From Symbiodinium kawagutii (lineage: Eukaryota > Sar > Dinophyceae > Suessiales > Symbiodiniaceae), in the NCBI GenBank assembly GCA_009767595.1, contig VSDK01020457.1:143119-207118 (forward strand): DNA of 64,000 bases. Reading direction: 5' to 3'. Positions 19,860 through 31,247 of this stretch are shown in pieces (within the stretch, counting starts at the first letter, position 1; each line of letters opens with the position of its first letter). A program made the position numbers and the translations under genes. A model generated the notes under the pieces. The model saw only the letters and a list, made by a program, of their open reading frames with translations, made no database searches and had not been told where the DNA came from.

Positions 19860-20969
19860 AGACGGCCGGAGAGGATGTGATCCAACGTCACGGCGATGGT
19901 GGTCATCTCGCGGGAGGTTCTCAATCCCACCTGACTCTGGGGATGAGTCGCGAAGGTAATCTGGTTCAAATAGGCCATCACTCGTTGGCCCCGCCAGCGA
20001 TCCTCCGTCTGGTCTTCCTCCACTCTGTTCGCCAGATATCTTGTCATCGCGCCCAAGGCCTTCTGGGTGAGGTGTCCGGGTTTCTTTTGTGCCAGTCTCC
20101 AGATTTCCTGACCCCCCCGGACTGGGGCCAGTTGAAAATCTGAAGAGCTCGATTCCACGCTCGACCCACTCGAGGCCTCTGCGCGGTGACCCTTGCTCTT
20201 CTTTTTCTTTCCTCCTCCATCCTTTGGCCTTCGGGTCTCTTTCTTCTTCTTCTGGCGTTGCCGGGCCCTATGCCTCGAGGCCTGCTTTTCCAAGTACTCA
20301 CCCAGATCATCCTTGCCTGTTGGGGGACTTCGGCTTCGGTCCCTTTTTCTTCGCTCGGGCTCTTCAACTCCTCGCAGAGGTGCTGCCGCAGCTGCAGCCT
20401 GCACCGCATCATCCAGCCCAGTTTGAGGGGCCGGAGGAGCCACCGCTTTCTTTTCTCTGGCGGCGTCACCCAACACTTGAAGCCCGATCTGCTCCCCCAT
20501 CGTCTTTAAGTATGGGGTCTCCACCATCACCGATGGAGTTAGCAATCTCCACCTGTCGATGTGGATGAGCACTCGATTGTCTCCTCTTCTCTTTCGGAGC
20601 TTGCATTTCGAAGCCTGTCCCTCACAGATGTGGTGCAGTCCTCCGTCCTTCCCCATTTGGGAATCCACGAAGTACTTGTAGTACCCATCGGAACTCGGTC
20701 CGTGAGTGCCCAAAAACAAGGCACGGTCTGCATCCTCCCATTCTCGTAGGGTTACCACCGCTNNNNNNNNNNNNNNNNNNNNNNNNNNNNNNNNNNNNNN
20801 NNNNNNNNNNNNNNNNNNNNNNNNNNNNNNNNNNNNNNNNNNNNNNNNNNNNNNNNNNNNNNNNNNNNNNNNNTTGCGGCTGGAATGCATCATCGTAGCA
20901 TTCATACTCCAAGACCCTTCCGGCCCCTAGGAGTTCCTTAGCCACTTCCGAGAGCGAGTGCCCTGGCAA
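19649..20969 (-). CDS. gag-like protein, interrupted by an assembly gap
   Basis: Probable start MPGHSLSEVAKELLGAG at 20969, then a 111-N gap (20763-20873). Reading resumes in a different frame relative to that start (VVTLREWEDADRALFLGTHG), so the gap length or a frameshift is wrong. The middle is lysine/arginine-rich (RQRKKKKETRR, GGKKKKSKG), fitting nucleic-acid binding. It ends ESMAKGGKNK-TAG. First ORF of the element, so assigned as gag by position and composition only. Confidence 0.65.
20763..20873. other. assembly gap (111 N)
   Basis: Run of N inside the gag-like ORF of the retroelement. Frames on the two sides do not match. Confidence 1.
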
Positions 20970-21246
20970 CCTCCTCTGAGGTCAGACCTAAGGCCTCTCC
21001 TCGCCTGACCAAGGCCTGCATGACCCTCTGGTCACGCCTCCACCCTCTATAGGGTGGGGCAGCACCACCTCACTGAGATGGTTCCAGGATGGCCAGCCCC
21101 ACCAAAGGAGGAGCAGACCCACGGAACCTTGTTTGCTTTGGTTTTCCAACCAGGCCCCACCTCACACCACCTTACCAACGCCACCAACCCCCGAAGGTCT
21201 GGCAGCTAGGTCCTGGCGGTGGAGGGGGGCCTGCGCTTCCAGCTGT
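20970..21246 (-). other. retroelement leader
   Basis: About 277 bp between the 61-bp terminal repeat and the gag start; GC-rich, no long frame in the element's direction. Expected to carry the 5' untranslated region. I see no clear promoter motif. Confidence 0.5.
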
Positions 21247-21307
21247 GAGCCGAAAACTAGCATCATGCAACCTGGGTCGTGTATAAATCTCACTCGTGAT
21301 CTACCAT
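21247..21307. repeat. retroelement split repeat, 61-bp part, outer copy (A1)
   Basis: 5' end of the element in its own direction; identical to 14376-14436. Immediately right of it the host sequence ATATTAACTACTTATT resumes. Confidence 0.95.
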
Positions 21308-21410
21308 ATATTAACTACTTATTACTTAATTAATCAGCCATAACTATCATAAACAATCATAAATGAAGTTATAACCCTAATGAAATCCCTGTAGCGACCC
21401 CGTGTGAGAC

Positions 21411-21510
21411 CTGCTGAGCCATTCCAGCCCCGCGATGCCGGGGGAACCACGGCGTAACCACGGGTGCCCCGTGCCTTGGGCGGGAAGTCCTCCACCCGGG
21501 AGGTAGCCGC
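21411..21510 (-). CDS. candidate exon, first one after the retroelement
   Basis: GC-rich island. Minus frame AATSRVEDFPPKARGTRGYA then VVPPASRGWNGSA. Acceptor CGGTCCCTCAG|G and donor CAGCAG|GTCTCAC. A competing minus frame (SLRRLPPGWRTSRP) is also open. Confidence 0.5.
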
Positions 21511-23276
21511 CTGAGGGACCGATGCCATGGGTTCATCAGCGCAGCGTCCATGGTAGCGTTGAACTCGTTGAACTCGTTGAACAATCAAATTACTTACTGT
21601 TAAGTTAATTTGATTTAGTTAATGATGGTTTCACTGAGTCAACTGATGGCTAAGCATCACCATCATTTAACTAGCCGTTAACCATCAAATACCCAGCAAT
21701 TTGCCATCAATTAAGCACCAAATTTCCAATATCAATATAGCATCAATTAACCATCAGCTGAACCAGTCTTAACGAGCGTCAACCATCAGCTTCTGACCAT
21801 GTTTGAGCAGCAGCCATCACCAAGTATTGCTGATCAATGGTGCCGATTTACCATCACGATGGTTAATTAGCCAGTGTTCATACTCTTCATAGTTGTTCAG
21901 CCAGCTGACCATTATTACTGGCCCGCTACTGGCCGTCAAGACTCATTGAAATGTGGTTCACCGTGAGTTTCAACCAAGGTTACGGTCACTAGCCAATATT
22001 CTTCAACCGTCATGAAGCACTGTGAAACATATCAACATTGATTGTGATGGTCCGGGGATGGTTGGGAAAATGGCCAATTGCTGATGAATTGGTAATAAGT
22101 CATGAGCCATTAACGTTGACAGATGGTCATGTCAGTAATGGCAAATCAATAGGTGCAAAATGGTGGTTTAAAATGGCATATTGATGGCAAAGAATGGCCA
22201 ACAAATAATTAACAACTTCTGGTTGGTGGTTTCAACCCCATGAAAAATATCAGTCTACCAACCATTTGTTGACAATTACTAGGGAACAATTACTAGGGAA
22301 AACAAAAAATGTATAAAAAACACCAACCAGACGTTCATCAGTGTTACTGACGATTCAAATGAGCTTATAAGTGGCCACAAACGATCACCAATGATGGTTC
22401 ATGATGACGATCGGCAGCGACTAGCAATGCTTCATCATGGCGAATGATAATTCAGCATGACAAATTGTGATTGATATCAGCAACGGTGGCATAATGTTTG
22501 TTGCGAATGGTGAACACTCTTAATGAATGGCTCCGGTGATTCTGGTGATTCTCGTTGTGCAATGGTAGTAGGGAATGATGACCAAGCACACATTGATGAT
22601 GGATAAGTGTGATGACAATCGTTAACCACGGTCTATGCCTGATGTTGTTGGCAATAGGGGGCAGTCAACTGAACTGGTGATGAACAACGAGCGACAATCG
22701 CCATATTGCAAGTGGTGAATTCTGGATAATGTAGTGGCGTGCTGTCGCCACCGTGCACTATCAATAATGAGCCATTGATAACCAAACATAAACGTGGTTG
22801 CTGATACTAAATCATACATGAGCTTACATTCCATAAGCAGGTGTTAATCATTGGCAACTAATCTGTTGTTGTTGCCATATGTCACCATGGTTACCTCTAT
22901 TGATCACAAGTTTCTACTCACAACCCTGAATCAGCAAGTGTTAACTCAGCGATTTGCCATTTATGAGCCATGTCTAACAATCTATTACTGTAATCACAAG
23001 CTACTAATCATCACCATCACCATCATTGAATCATCAATTCACCATACCGTCACTTCAACATAAGCCATTCATCATAACTATCATTGTGACCACCTGTCAA
23101 CTTTCATCTATTTGGGCAATCAAATAACCGCAAATTAAGCATCACACCAGAATAACAAACCTTCTGCTCATAGAGCCAATAATCACCAACCTGGCTGATC
23201 ATCCACTACCGAGTAATTAACTATCCATCACTCATCACCAACTAACCATCAATTTGCATTAATTAGCCATTTGTCA

Positions 23277-23304
23277 TCATCATCATCATCATCATCCTCC
23301 TCAT

Positions 23305-23358
<54 letters not shown>
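23277..23358. repeat. CAT trinucleotide microsatellite
   Basis: About 27 CAT units with a single interruption (CATCCTCCTCATAAT). It sits in the C-rich part of the spacer. Confidence 0.95.
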
Positions 23359-23424
23359 GAACGATCATAAACCATCATGAACCAGCAATCTTAACGGGCA
23401 CTTTAAGCATCCTTCACCACTCAC

Positions 23425-23557
23425 CATCGATCTAAGCCGATCTCAAGCCATGGCAGGACCTCCCGTTGCGCCTGCCGCAAGGCATTGGGCTTCGTCACTG
23501 ACGGTGCCGCGTTGCTACTCGACTCGCCCGCGACGCCGCGGGCGGCCTGGGAAGGCG
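23425..23557 (-). CDS. candidate exon
   Basis: Minus frame APSQAARGVAGESSSNAAPS then LRQAQREVLPWLEIGLDR. Acceptor GCATCCTTCAG; donor CGATG|GTGAGT, a perfect consensus. Spacer C-rich left, G-rich right. One of the best islands. Confidence 0.65.
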
Positions 23558-24337
23558 CTGAAGGATGGAGTGAAATGATGAAAAAAAAGAGAATTCAAAT
23601 GAGGATCAAAAAAATGATTAAGTAAATGATTAATGATGATGTAAATGATGAAGTAAATGATTAAGTAAATGGTTCATTGGCTAAAATGGTTGGAAATGAT
23701 GATTATCAAGTCGTGGTTGATTGATGCTTAGTCCATGGCTAGTTGATGGTGAGGTAGTGGATACTTAGTAGTGAATTCATAGATGATTGGTAGCCAAGTG
23801 CTTATTGATAGTTGGTTGATAGTAAATAAGTGGCCAAATGATGGTTATGATAAATGGATGGCTCATTCATGCTTAATTGGTGGTTGAAGTAGGGATTGAT
23901 GGTTGATTGATGGTTAAGTAGTAGTGAATTGATTGTTGATTGATATTGAAAACAGTGGTTTAAGTAGTGATTGATGGTTAGTCAATTGTTGGTTGACGCT
24001 TAATTAGCAGTGAATTCATGGTTAGTGATGAATTCGTTTTCACTCGTTGATTCATGCTTGACATCGGCTAATTGATGGTCAATCTGTGGTGAAGGATGAG
24101 TGATGGTCAACTGGTTGTGAGCGGTGATCTTAAAGTCATAATGCCAATGATTCGATATGAGTAGTTATGATTGATAACCGTGGATTAATAGCACCGGGGT
24201 GATTGATAAGGGGGTATCCCTCAAGAGTCATGCTTTCTGAAAAATGTTTAACACCCCAAAAAACCCAGAATTTATTGATTTTCGTTAGCATTTTTGGTGA
24301 AAACCACGGATTCCCGTGGAGGTTTTCAAAGAGAAAC

Positions 24338-24389
24338 CGTGCACAAAGCAATTCTCTTCGAGCGCCTTCTCTGGGTCACGTCTCCCCAC
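24338..24389 (-). CDS. candidate short exon
   Basis: Minus frame VGRRDPEKALEENCFVH between acceptor GAGGAAGCACAG|G and donor CACG|GTTTCTC. The adjoining 24235-24337 has a weak resemblance to the GTTTCTC inverted-repeat family. Confidence 0.5.
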
Positions 24390-24857
24390 CTGTGCTTCCT
24401 CTCTGGCATGATATGCCTTGGTAGCTTCTGAAGGTGAAGTTGCAAAGAGTAAAACCCTGTCAGTTAGTCTGGCTTTCTAATGATGGATGTTGCTTCAGTT
24501 GGGTGATGTTGTTAGTTAGCATGGTTGTCCAAATGCAATACCCATCATAAAAAACAACCGCAACGAGCACTAAGTAATCTAATGCATAACGATTAATCAT
24601 GAGCCATTGCTTATCAACCACTAACCATCAATCATTAAGCATCAGCTAACCACCAATGAAGCATAATCAAACCACCATTAAACCATCAACTAATCATACT
24701 CAAATCGTCAGTTAGCCATCAACTATCCACCAATTTGTGTTCAATTAACCATATCCACCCACCACTTCACCACTACCTAAGCATTCACAATTAAGTAACC
24801 CCTCCTTATCCCAGTCCTTATCCCCGCTTAAGTCCTTTACCACAATGGCTACATCAC

Positions 24858-24951
24858 CACAGGTGGCTCTTCAGCTCCCCTTCCAGCCTTCCATTGCCGT
24901 GCCGTGAAAAGTTTCAAGACCTCCAAGGCGTCGTTGCCGTAACACGAGATG
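24858..24951 (-). CDS. candidate exon
   Basis: Minus frame ISCYGNDALEVLKLFTARQW then KAGRGAEEPPVV. Acceptor TCTCCATCGAAG; donor CTGTG|GTGATG. Confidence 0.65.
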
Positions 24952-25653
24952 CTTCGATGGAGAAATCAATGGGTAAGTGGATGTAATCACCTTTTAACTG
25001 GATGTTGAACTGGTGGTTCAGAAATCTTCAATTAAGGGTGATTCAAGGTGGTTACTGATCGTTAATGTCTAGGAAGATGGCAAGAGAAATGAATTCATGG
25101 TAAATGATGATGATGGTTTACGGTTTATGATGGCTAATGATGGTGAATGATGATTACCATGACAATATTGGTAATGAAGTAATGAATCGCAAACGATGAT
25201 GGTAAATGAGGACGATGGATCGATGGTTAACGATGCGTACGTAGCCCGTATCAATCGGAAAGTGATGATGGTTCATAATCAGAATTGTCATTACCGGATG
25301 ACTGGGGAGGTGATTGTCAACAAAATCGTTCACTGGTGGCTTAACCAGGTTAATTAATAATGATGGTTGCTAAAGATGGACGATAGCGAGAATTGATGGT
25401 TAACAAAAGGTTGATGAATGGTTCAAATGTGGTTGCATAGTATCGAATTGATGCCTTACAATAACCTACGTTAATGGTTGTGAATAGTGGCGAATTGATG
25501 GTTGAGTGACTCGCCTTATTTTTAGTTGACGGTTAATGAAAATTGTCAACAAATGGCGCGCAATGATCGTTGATCCTGATGCTTGAGAACTACCCTTTGC
25601 GGATAGCTAATTGTTGATGGTGAATGGTGGGGTTATCACTCCACTACTCATTC

Positions 25654-25804
25654 ATCATTAAGCATCAGCCAGCAACAACAATAGGGCAATTGGCAGTGAA
25701 CTAAGCTTAGTCAGAGCATTGATCACTCATGAATCATTAAGCATCAGCCAGCAACAACAATAGGGCAATTGGCAGTGAACTAAGCTTAGTCAGAGCATTG
25801 ATCA
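25654..25804. repeat. 72-bp direct repeat, 79-bp period
   Basis: 25654-25725 (ATCATTAAGCATCAGCC to GCATTGATCA) recurs exactly at 25733-25804. Noncoding. Confidence 0.95.
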
Positions 25805-25939
25805 TGCAGAATTCATGGTGAATCCATTGATAGCTCCTCAATCAATGGTGAATTAGTAGTAAGATAGTGAATCAGTTTTGAAGTAATGATAGCCGCAGTT
25901 TAATCGTTAACCCATTGGCTGTTAATCAATGGTTTATTT

Positions 25940-26006
25940 AGTGTGGCTCCATGGTCTCCCATTCTTGGGGGCTCCGCAGTGGTTGGGGGTTGCGGATGCC
26001 CTATGA
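25940..26006 (-). CDS. possible small exon
   Basis: GC-rich island with minus frame GIRNPQPLRSPQEWETMEPH followed by TAA. Acceptor GAATCATAG. There is no GT donor before the stop, so it is either a terminal exon or uses another donor. Boundaries approximate. Confidence 0.35.
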
Positions 26007-26146
26007 TTCGACATCAACCAATCATCAATATCAACTAATCACCATCACTAACCATACATCAACCAACCAGCATCGTTACTAAGCATCTTTTCCACACATC
26101 TCCTAACCATCATTTTACCACTATTCGCCAACGTCAACATAGGTAC

Positions 26147-26235
26147 TCTGTGGGTTCATCCAGTCCCATGGTGAGCCTTTGGAAGGTCGGACCCCCCGCA
26201 GAACCCGACTGCCTCAGCATCCTCATTGTTGCTAC
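26147..26235 (-). CDS. candidate exon
   Basis: Acceptor CTTCGGCTCTCAG; donor CAGA|GTACCT. Two minus frames are plausible: VATMRMLRQSGSAGGPTFQR and SNNEDAEAVGFCGGSDLPKA. Confidence 0.45.
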
Positions 26236-26850
26236 CTGAGAGCCGAAGGGGAACATGAGGAGTTCAGCAAGAATTGGCACATAGTGAGTTTTTGATTCGA
26301 AGATTGCTAGTAACCAGTTAGTCAACCATCACAAACCATTATGAACCATTATTTAATCCACCCTGAATCAACCGCAAATCAAGCATCGACTCACCAGCAT
26401 CAATAATTAACGAGCCATTCTCATGCACATATGGTTGATCTACTAAGTATAACCTACAGAACCTATCCACAATATGGCTGTGGGTCAAAATTCTGTACCC
26501 ATAGCGTACCCATGAGATTTCCAGCTCTTGTTGGTGAACTTATCCCCGCTGGTTGATCAGCTCGCCATATATAGTTGGCATACCCTCTGTCATTGTTGGC
26601 CGTGGCCGGTTGGTATATCCCCTATCATTGCTAGTTATTGTCCCCATGGTATCAACCATTAACCAGCTAGTTAACCACTATAATATAAACCATTCTAAAC
26701 CTATATTTTTGTTGCTTGTTAACCCCTATTATCCCCTCGCATAATTTGTATCCCCTATTCTCCACTATATTCTCCCCTATAAATGCTTAAGATTTCCCCT
26801 ATAAATGCTTAAGATAACTTTTAAGCATTAAAAACAGCTCGGTGAGTCAC

Positions 26851-26951
26851 CAGCTGTTGGGCCTGACGCGCTCGGCGCAGTCTTGTAGATGCTTGAAGGC
26901 AGATCTGCCATCACCTGGAGCAGCTTGGTGAAGGCTGGTGATGAACTGTAG
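26851..26951 (-). CDS. candidate exon
   Basis: Minus frame LQFITSLHQAAPGDGRSAFK then HLQDCAERVRPNS, ending at donor AGCTG|GTGACTC. Acceptor TCGTTACAG. A plus-strand frame is also open but less protein-like. Confidence 0.6.
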
Positions 26952-27439
26952 CTGTAACGAGTTATGATTAGTTAGTAAGAATATGAACACTAATGAATCA
27001 AGTTATCATCTAATGAATGATCGCTGATATTACTGAGTTACTTGACGATTATGAACGTTCATGAATCATTGATGATGGTAACTCATTTGCCATGGTGAAT
27101 GGTGAATGATGGTGATTTGCCGTCCGCATGAATAATAACGATAAATGGTAAATGGTAACACTAGAACTAGTGATGGTACTGTAACGACATGATAATGATG
27201 CTGCAGGAAATGATGGTGAATGATGGCTGGTTCATGATGGTGAATGATGGCTGCAACTGATCATGATTATCATTTGGCTGTAGGAAATTTCAGAAACTAA
27301 TAATGAAGAAGCACACAGTAAAGTATAGAGGGTACTGATGGTGACTATGGGTTAAATTTTGGAACCAAGAACGACTAACAGTGACTAAGACTTGGGATGA
27401 TGACCAGTGAATGATGTCAGAGTTAGAAACTAAAGCATT

Positions 27440-27440
27440 G

Positions 27441-27492
<52 letters not shown>

Positions 27493-27500
27493 GGTGGTGA
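27440..27500. repeat. GAT/GGT trinucleotide microsatellite
   Basis: GATGATGAT run passing into GGTGGTGGT. Confidence 0.95.
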
Positions 27501-28053
27501 TGATGCTCTACTCAAAGACATGTAGAAGCTATCAGAACAACTTAGGCAAGTGGTGAATAAATGACCAGCCACACGGAGGGCCAGCCATCAATCGTTAGTT
27601 TGTTGACTGCAAAAGCAATAGTCAAGCATACCGACCAAATATCAACAAACATCCTATAAAGCAAAATCCAAAAAACAAAAACAACTGATAATTGATAATG
27701 GAACCTTTTCTGAATAAATTGATGATTGATGAAACTAAGTGACTTCATGTGACTTCCATCCCTAGCTGAGAACAATAGGGAACATTTGGTGTCTAGCCTT
27801 GCTTGCTGAGCAAGCAGAAATAAAAATCTGTCATGAACAGCACGGGGAAACCAAAAAGCAACCTGATCATTTGAACAATGATTTGTGGATAACCAAACAA
27901 ACATTAAGTCACTTTGATGGTGATGGGTTTTGTGGTACGTCAAGACTCATAATGAACAACATAATGACGGCTATACAGAGCTATTCCCAGTGATGATGGC
28001 TATTCCCAGTGGTAGTGAAGCAATCAATTCGCTGGTGATCTAGCCATAGCCAC

Positions 28054-28112
28054 CATGAAGTCCCATCTCGCCTCCTTCACCAGTGCCTTAATCACTTCTG
28101 GCGCACTTGGAC
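28054..28112 (-). CDS. candidate short exon
   Basis: Minus frame PSAPEVIKALVKEARWDFM after a good pyrimidine tract (TTCTTCTTGCTGTCGG) and acceptor TGTGAG; donor CATG|GTGGCT. Confidence 0.6.
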
Positions 28113-28308
28113 CTCACAGGCAGCCCGACAGCAAGAAGAACGTCAGTGGAAAATCTTCGCAATTGCAGCAAGATGGTGAGAATGAAATTCACAATGCGTA
28201 ACAATCATAATGTAACAAACCTGAAACAGCATTTTGTTGAATAAATCATGTACTCCACATTTTCAGATGTTGATATGATGGTGGTATGGTGGTACTGGGC
28301 TTCCCCAC

Positions 28309-28365
28309 CGTTCTTCTCCAGGAAGGACTCCCAAACATGCAGAGCCACGCGACTGGCGACCCGTG
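28309..28365 (-). CDS. candidate short exon
   Basis: Minus frame RVASRVALHVWESFLEKN between acceptor CATCGCCAAG and donor AACG|GTGGGG. Confidence 0.6.
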
Positions 28366-28556
28366 CTTGGCGATGGAGTCCCGTGGTGCCATGGTTTGAC
28401 ACGGGTGCATGGTAAATTCGTGGCTGATGAGCGAACAATGTTTGATGAATCTGGTTATCTTCAGCAAAATGCTGTGATTTACCACATTCAACACCCCTTG
28501 GGAACGAACCTTCGGGATACCTTAGTGAAAGAGGGAAATGCGAATCCGACAGGTAC

Positions 28557-28790
28557 CCAGTGCCAGTTGCGAAGCTGTTCTGGTCAAAGCGTATCCCACG
28601 ATCCCTTGGAACTTGGAATCCTGGAGATCTGCTGATGACTGTGGAGCCATAGCATCTGATGTTTGTGATCTCCCATCCCCACGTCCCAAGGTCCTCTTGC
28701 AAGGCTTAGCCATGTGTTTGCGAAGACGTTCCAGTACATCTGCAGGGCAACTGTTCCCACAGAAGCACTCCTGGCGGATGACACCCCGGT
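28557..28790 (-). CDS. candidate long exon with Cys-rich segment
   Basis: A 77-codon minus frame: RGVIRQECFCGNSCPADVLE, RLRKHMAKPCKRTLG, then SKFQGIVGYALTRTASQLAL. Acceptor TGGCATCGCTCAG; donor TGG|GTACCT. The C-x-C-x(4)-C spacing is suggestive of metal or disulfide binding, but I cannot name a family. Other minus frames are also long here. Confidence 0.55.
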
Positions 28791-29278
28791 CTGAGCGATG
28801 CCAATGGTGGTGTTCCATAGATACATCAAAGTTTGATTCATTCAGCGGTGCTTAACACATAACACTACCAATCCTGGACTCAAAGGAATTCATTCTGTGA
28901 GCGTACGTATCAGAATGCAATTTGAGTTAACTCTTATTCCCTATTTCAGTTTCCATGCGTCACCCTTATCAATGTTTATTCATTATCCATTATCATCTAT
29001 GATCGACGCTCATGCATTCATACCACAGGATGCGGCAAGAGTGGGGTGATGAATACCTAACATGTACAGTATCTGGTAGATATGGAATGTATCCAATGTC
29101 ACCAAACTCGTTAGCTGCAATGGCTTCAAAATTTTGGAAGCATCCAATTTTATTCTGCACCATGATTGACAATCATCAAGCCAGGATTCTCACAACATTT
29201 TCATGAATTTGCCGGTACGGGTGCGACACGCTGACATGGCCATGAAAGCGAATGATAGTCATTGGTGGTAGAGCTGAC

Positions 29279-29375
29279 GATTTGTTGTGCGTAGAAGGCC
29301 CAGACGACATCCCAAACAGGGCCAACCGTTGGGATGCGCTCGCCATTCATGGGAGCCAGTCTGGTGGGGCCTAAC
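29279..29375 (-). CDS. candidate exon, in-phase chain member 3
   Basis: Minus frame LGPTRLAPMNGERIPTVGPV then WDVVWAFYAQQI. Acceptor GCTTCATACAG|G. It begins with one base that completes the codon left by 29468-29571 (92-bp intron). Donor ATC|GTCAGC or, further left, GTGTCGC. Confidence 0.7.
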
Positions 29376-29467
29376 CTGTATGAAGCAACTCGTTTAACTC
29401 GGTTGGTAGCACTTCCCTGTTGGAGTTGACTGCAGCGGATCAACCCCCGCAGTTCAACTCGGAGCAC

Positions 29468-29571
29468 CCACCTGAAAAGCATCGGCAAAGTCCCACCATC
29501 CAACTTTCGCCTCGGAGGCGATTCACCGCTTCACCATTGGGACCAACTTCTGTGGAATGTATGTTGGAAAT
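29468..29571 (-). CDS. candidate exon, in-phase chain member 2
   Basis: Minus frame ISNIHSTEVGPNGEAVNRLR then GESWMVGLCRCFS. Acceptor TTGTGGCTTTCCAG (phase 0); donor GGTGG|GTGCTCC leaves two bases. Joins both neighbours in phase. Confidence 0.7.
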
Positions 29572-29726
29572 CTGGAAAGCCACAACAGAAATATAATACA
29601 TAAAATAACGAATGTGATTTTTGATATACATAATTGTACATACGGTAATAGATTAGATAGATTAAAGTAGATATTTCTATAGTGACTCTTACTCTCTGCT
29701 ATACATAAAGATACATAAAGTAGTAC

Positions 29727-29807
29727 CATGTAGTACCGCAAATCCTGACATATCCTGACTGCATCTTTGTTGCCAACTTGCCGCAGCTTCGACAGGATCA
29801 CAACGGC
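29727..29807 (-). CDS. candidate exon, in-phase chain member 1
   Basis: 27-codon minus frame AVVILSKLRQVGNKDAVRIC then QDLRYYM. Acceptor GTATCACTAG|G; donor CATG|GTACTAC. Phase 0 at both ends and joins 29468-29571 across a 155-bp AT-rich intron. Confidence 0.7.
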
Positions 29808-30104
29808 CTAGTGATACACCACCTACCCCCAAGGAGTGCTGCTTGTTGTTGCTGGCCATCCCCAGCCCTAGGATTACTATTGATAACTAGCAGTACAGAT
29901 CGAATTATATGTTGTCAGCTTGGTCCAAGCACCATAACCACCAATCACAGTACAAATCCCTAGTTTTCATCCTGGGACTGTAATGGTGGTTGTTATGGTT
30001 GGTTGTGAACAAACCATGACAACCAGCAACCTAAGATTACTTTGGATAACCACCAGTGCTCGTTGTTATGGTTTTTATGGTTGGTTGTTCTCCCCATCTT
30101 CCAC

Positions 30105-30275
30105 CATGGCGCTTAGCCACGACTGGAGCAGCTGGGCAACCGAGCACTGGTTTGGAAGTAGTGCGTCCAAAACTGTACCGCTTGTTGCCTGCATCAAGAG
30201 GGCGCACTGGGGGCGTTTGGCGATGCGGGTGGTGGTGGCGATTGATCAGAGATGCGAAGAGGTTCCTGGATATTT
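30105..30275 (-). CDS. candidate exon
   Basis: 57-codon minus frame with ISRNLFASLINRHHHPHRQT and RPLDAGNKRYSFGRTTSKPV. Acceptor CACAAGTTTCAG; donor CCATG|GTGGAAG. The end phase does not fit 29727 directly, so a small exon may lie between. Confidence 0.6.
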
Positions 30276-30675
30276 CTGAAACTTGTGAACCATGGTGCCG
30301 GTCCAGTTTTTGTTGATTCACCACTGTATCAACTAGGAGCCTTTAGCATACTCATCAATCGTTATTGAACATGATTGCCCACTGTCAACAATTAAGCATC
30401 TTTGTTTCAATCAAACAACTATGCAATACAATCGTCATCGATCACTAGTAAGCATTGTCACTGGTTGCTTAATCAATGGCTAATTGCCAGCAACATCACC
30501 ATATGAACTCTTATTAACCGTCAACCGCCATATCAACCATAATTAATCACTATCAACCACTATGTCAACCATTGAACCACCATTAAAACCATTAAACCCA
30601 TCATTTTGTCGGCCATGATCAGTACCACGCTGGCAGCCACCATGGTTGGCCACCACTGCCGCCCACCCCCGCGAC

Positions 30676-30737
30676 CTGTGAAGCTCGGTCTTCACGGCCT
30701 TGAGATCAATCTTCCCTGGCCGCACGGTGGAGGCGCC
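30676..30737 (-). CDS. candidate exon
   Basis: Minus frame GASTVRPGKIDLKAVKTELH between acceptor GGCAGCCCCCAG and donor CACAG|GTCGCGG. An acceptor 27 bases upstream (TACCAAG|GTG) would add VGPGPGSPQ. Confidence 0.6.
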
Positions 30738-31200
30738 CTGGGGGCTGCCAGGCCCTGGGCCCACCTTGGTACCAGGCTGTGAGTTCTATCAGGTTGGTTT
30801 ATTACAAGGCTAACAAGGAGGCTGACAGGACTACCAACTCTGTCATGCATTTTTTCTTCACCTGAGACTCTGCTGGGGCCAAAAGGTTTTCAGAAGGCTA
30901 CCATGATACAACTCCCATGGCTAACGATTTAGTAAGATTCAGCCTGGAAGAACCATCAAGGAAGCATCAAAACGGTTTTGCAACTCCGTCATTGTTATTG
31001 AGAATTAAGAGAACTATCATGGCTAAGCTGAAGCTATTGATGGGTTGCAATGATGATTGATGGTTCATTCATGGCTCATTGATGATGGATGTTGACCTGG
31101 TTGAGACATTCCAGGATAACGAAGCTTTCAGGGCTGATGTTTGATGGAGATCGACAATGATGAATTTGATGAATGAAGCTTTATGATGGTGCATCGACAC

Positions 31201-31247
31201 GGCGATCCTTGGTGATCAGGTCGCATCAGCTGGGTCTCTGAGAACGC
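31201..31247 (-). CDS. candidate short exon
   Basis: Minus frame AFSETQLMRPDHQGS between acceptor GGCGGTTCTTAG|G and donor GCC|GTGTCG. Confidence 0.5.

Larger units (their letters stand above)
14211..21307 (-). mobile_element. Ngaro/PAT-like tyrosine-recombinase retrotransposon with DNA methyltransferase
   Basis: A 7.1-kb element read from right to left. The order is a 61-bp repeat (21247-21307), leader, gag-like ORF, RT, RNase H interrupted by a C5 DNA methyltransferase, tyrosine recombinase, a 145-bp repeat, the 61-bp repeat again, and the 145-bp repeat again. The A1-ORFs-B1-A2-B2 split-direct-repeat layout plus RT, RNase H and tyrosine recombinase is diagnostic of Ngaro/PAT-type elements, which use a recombinase and make no target-site duplication; none is seen here. 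The two 61-bp copies are identical and the two 145-bp copies differ at two positions, so the insertion is young. It nevertheless has an in-frame TAG and two frame changes, and one assembly gap. DNMT-bearing retrotransposons have been reported from dinoflagellates and charophytes (from memory, de Mendoza and colleagues, 2018), which supports the host assignment. Confidence 0.9.

Noticed and set aside
19250..20470. Several 70-160-codon plus-strand frames opposite gag-pol
   Set aside because: They are antisense shadows of a GC-rich, purine-rich coding strand with no independent motif.
27440..27500. CRISPR-like or tRNA features among the repeats
   Set aside because: Repeats are simple trinucleotide or hexanucleotide arrays without spacers, and no cloverleaf was seen anywhere.
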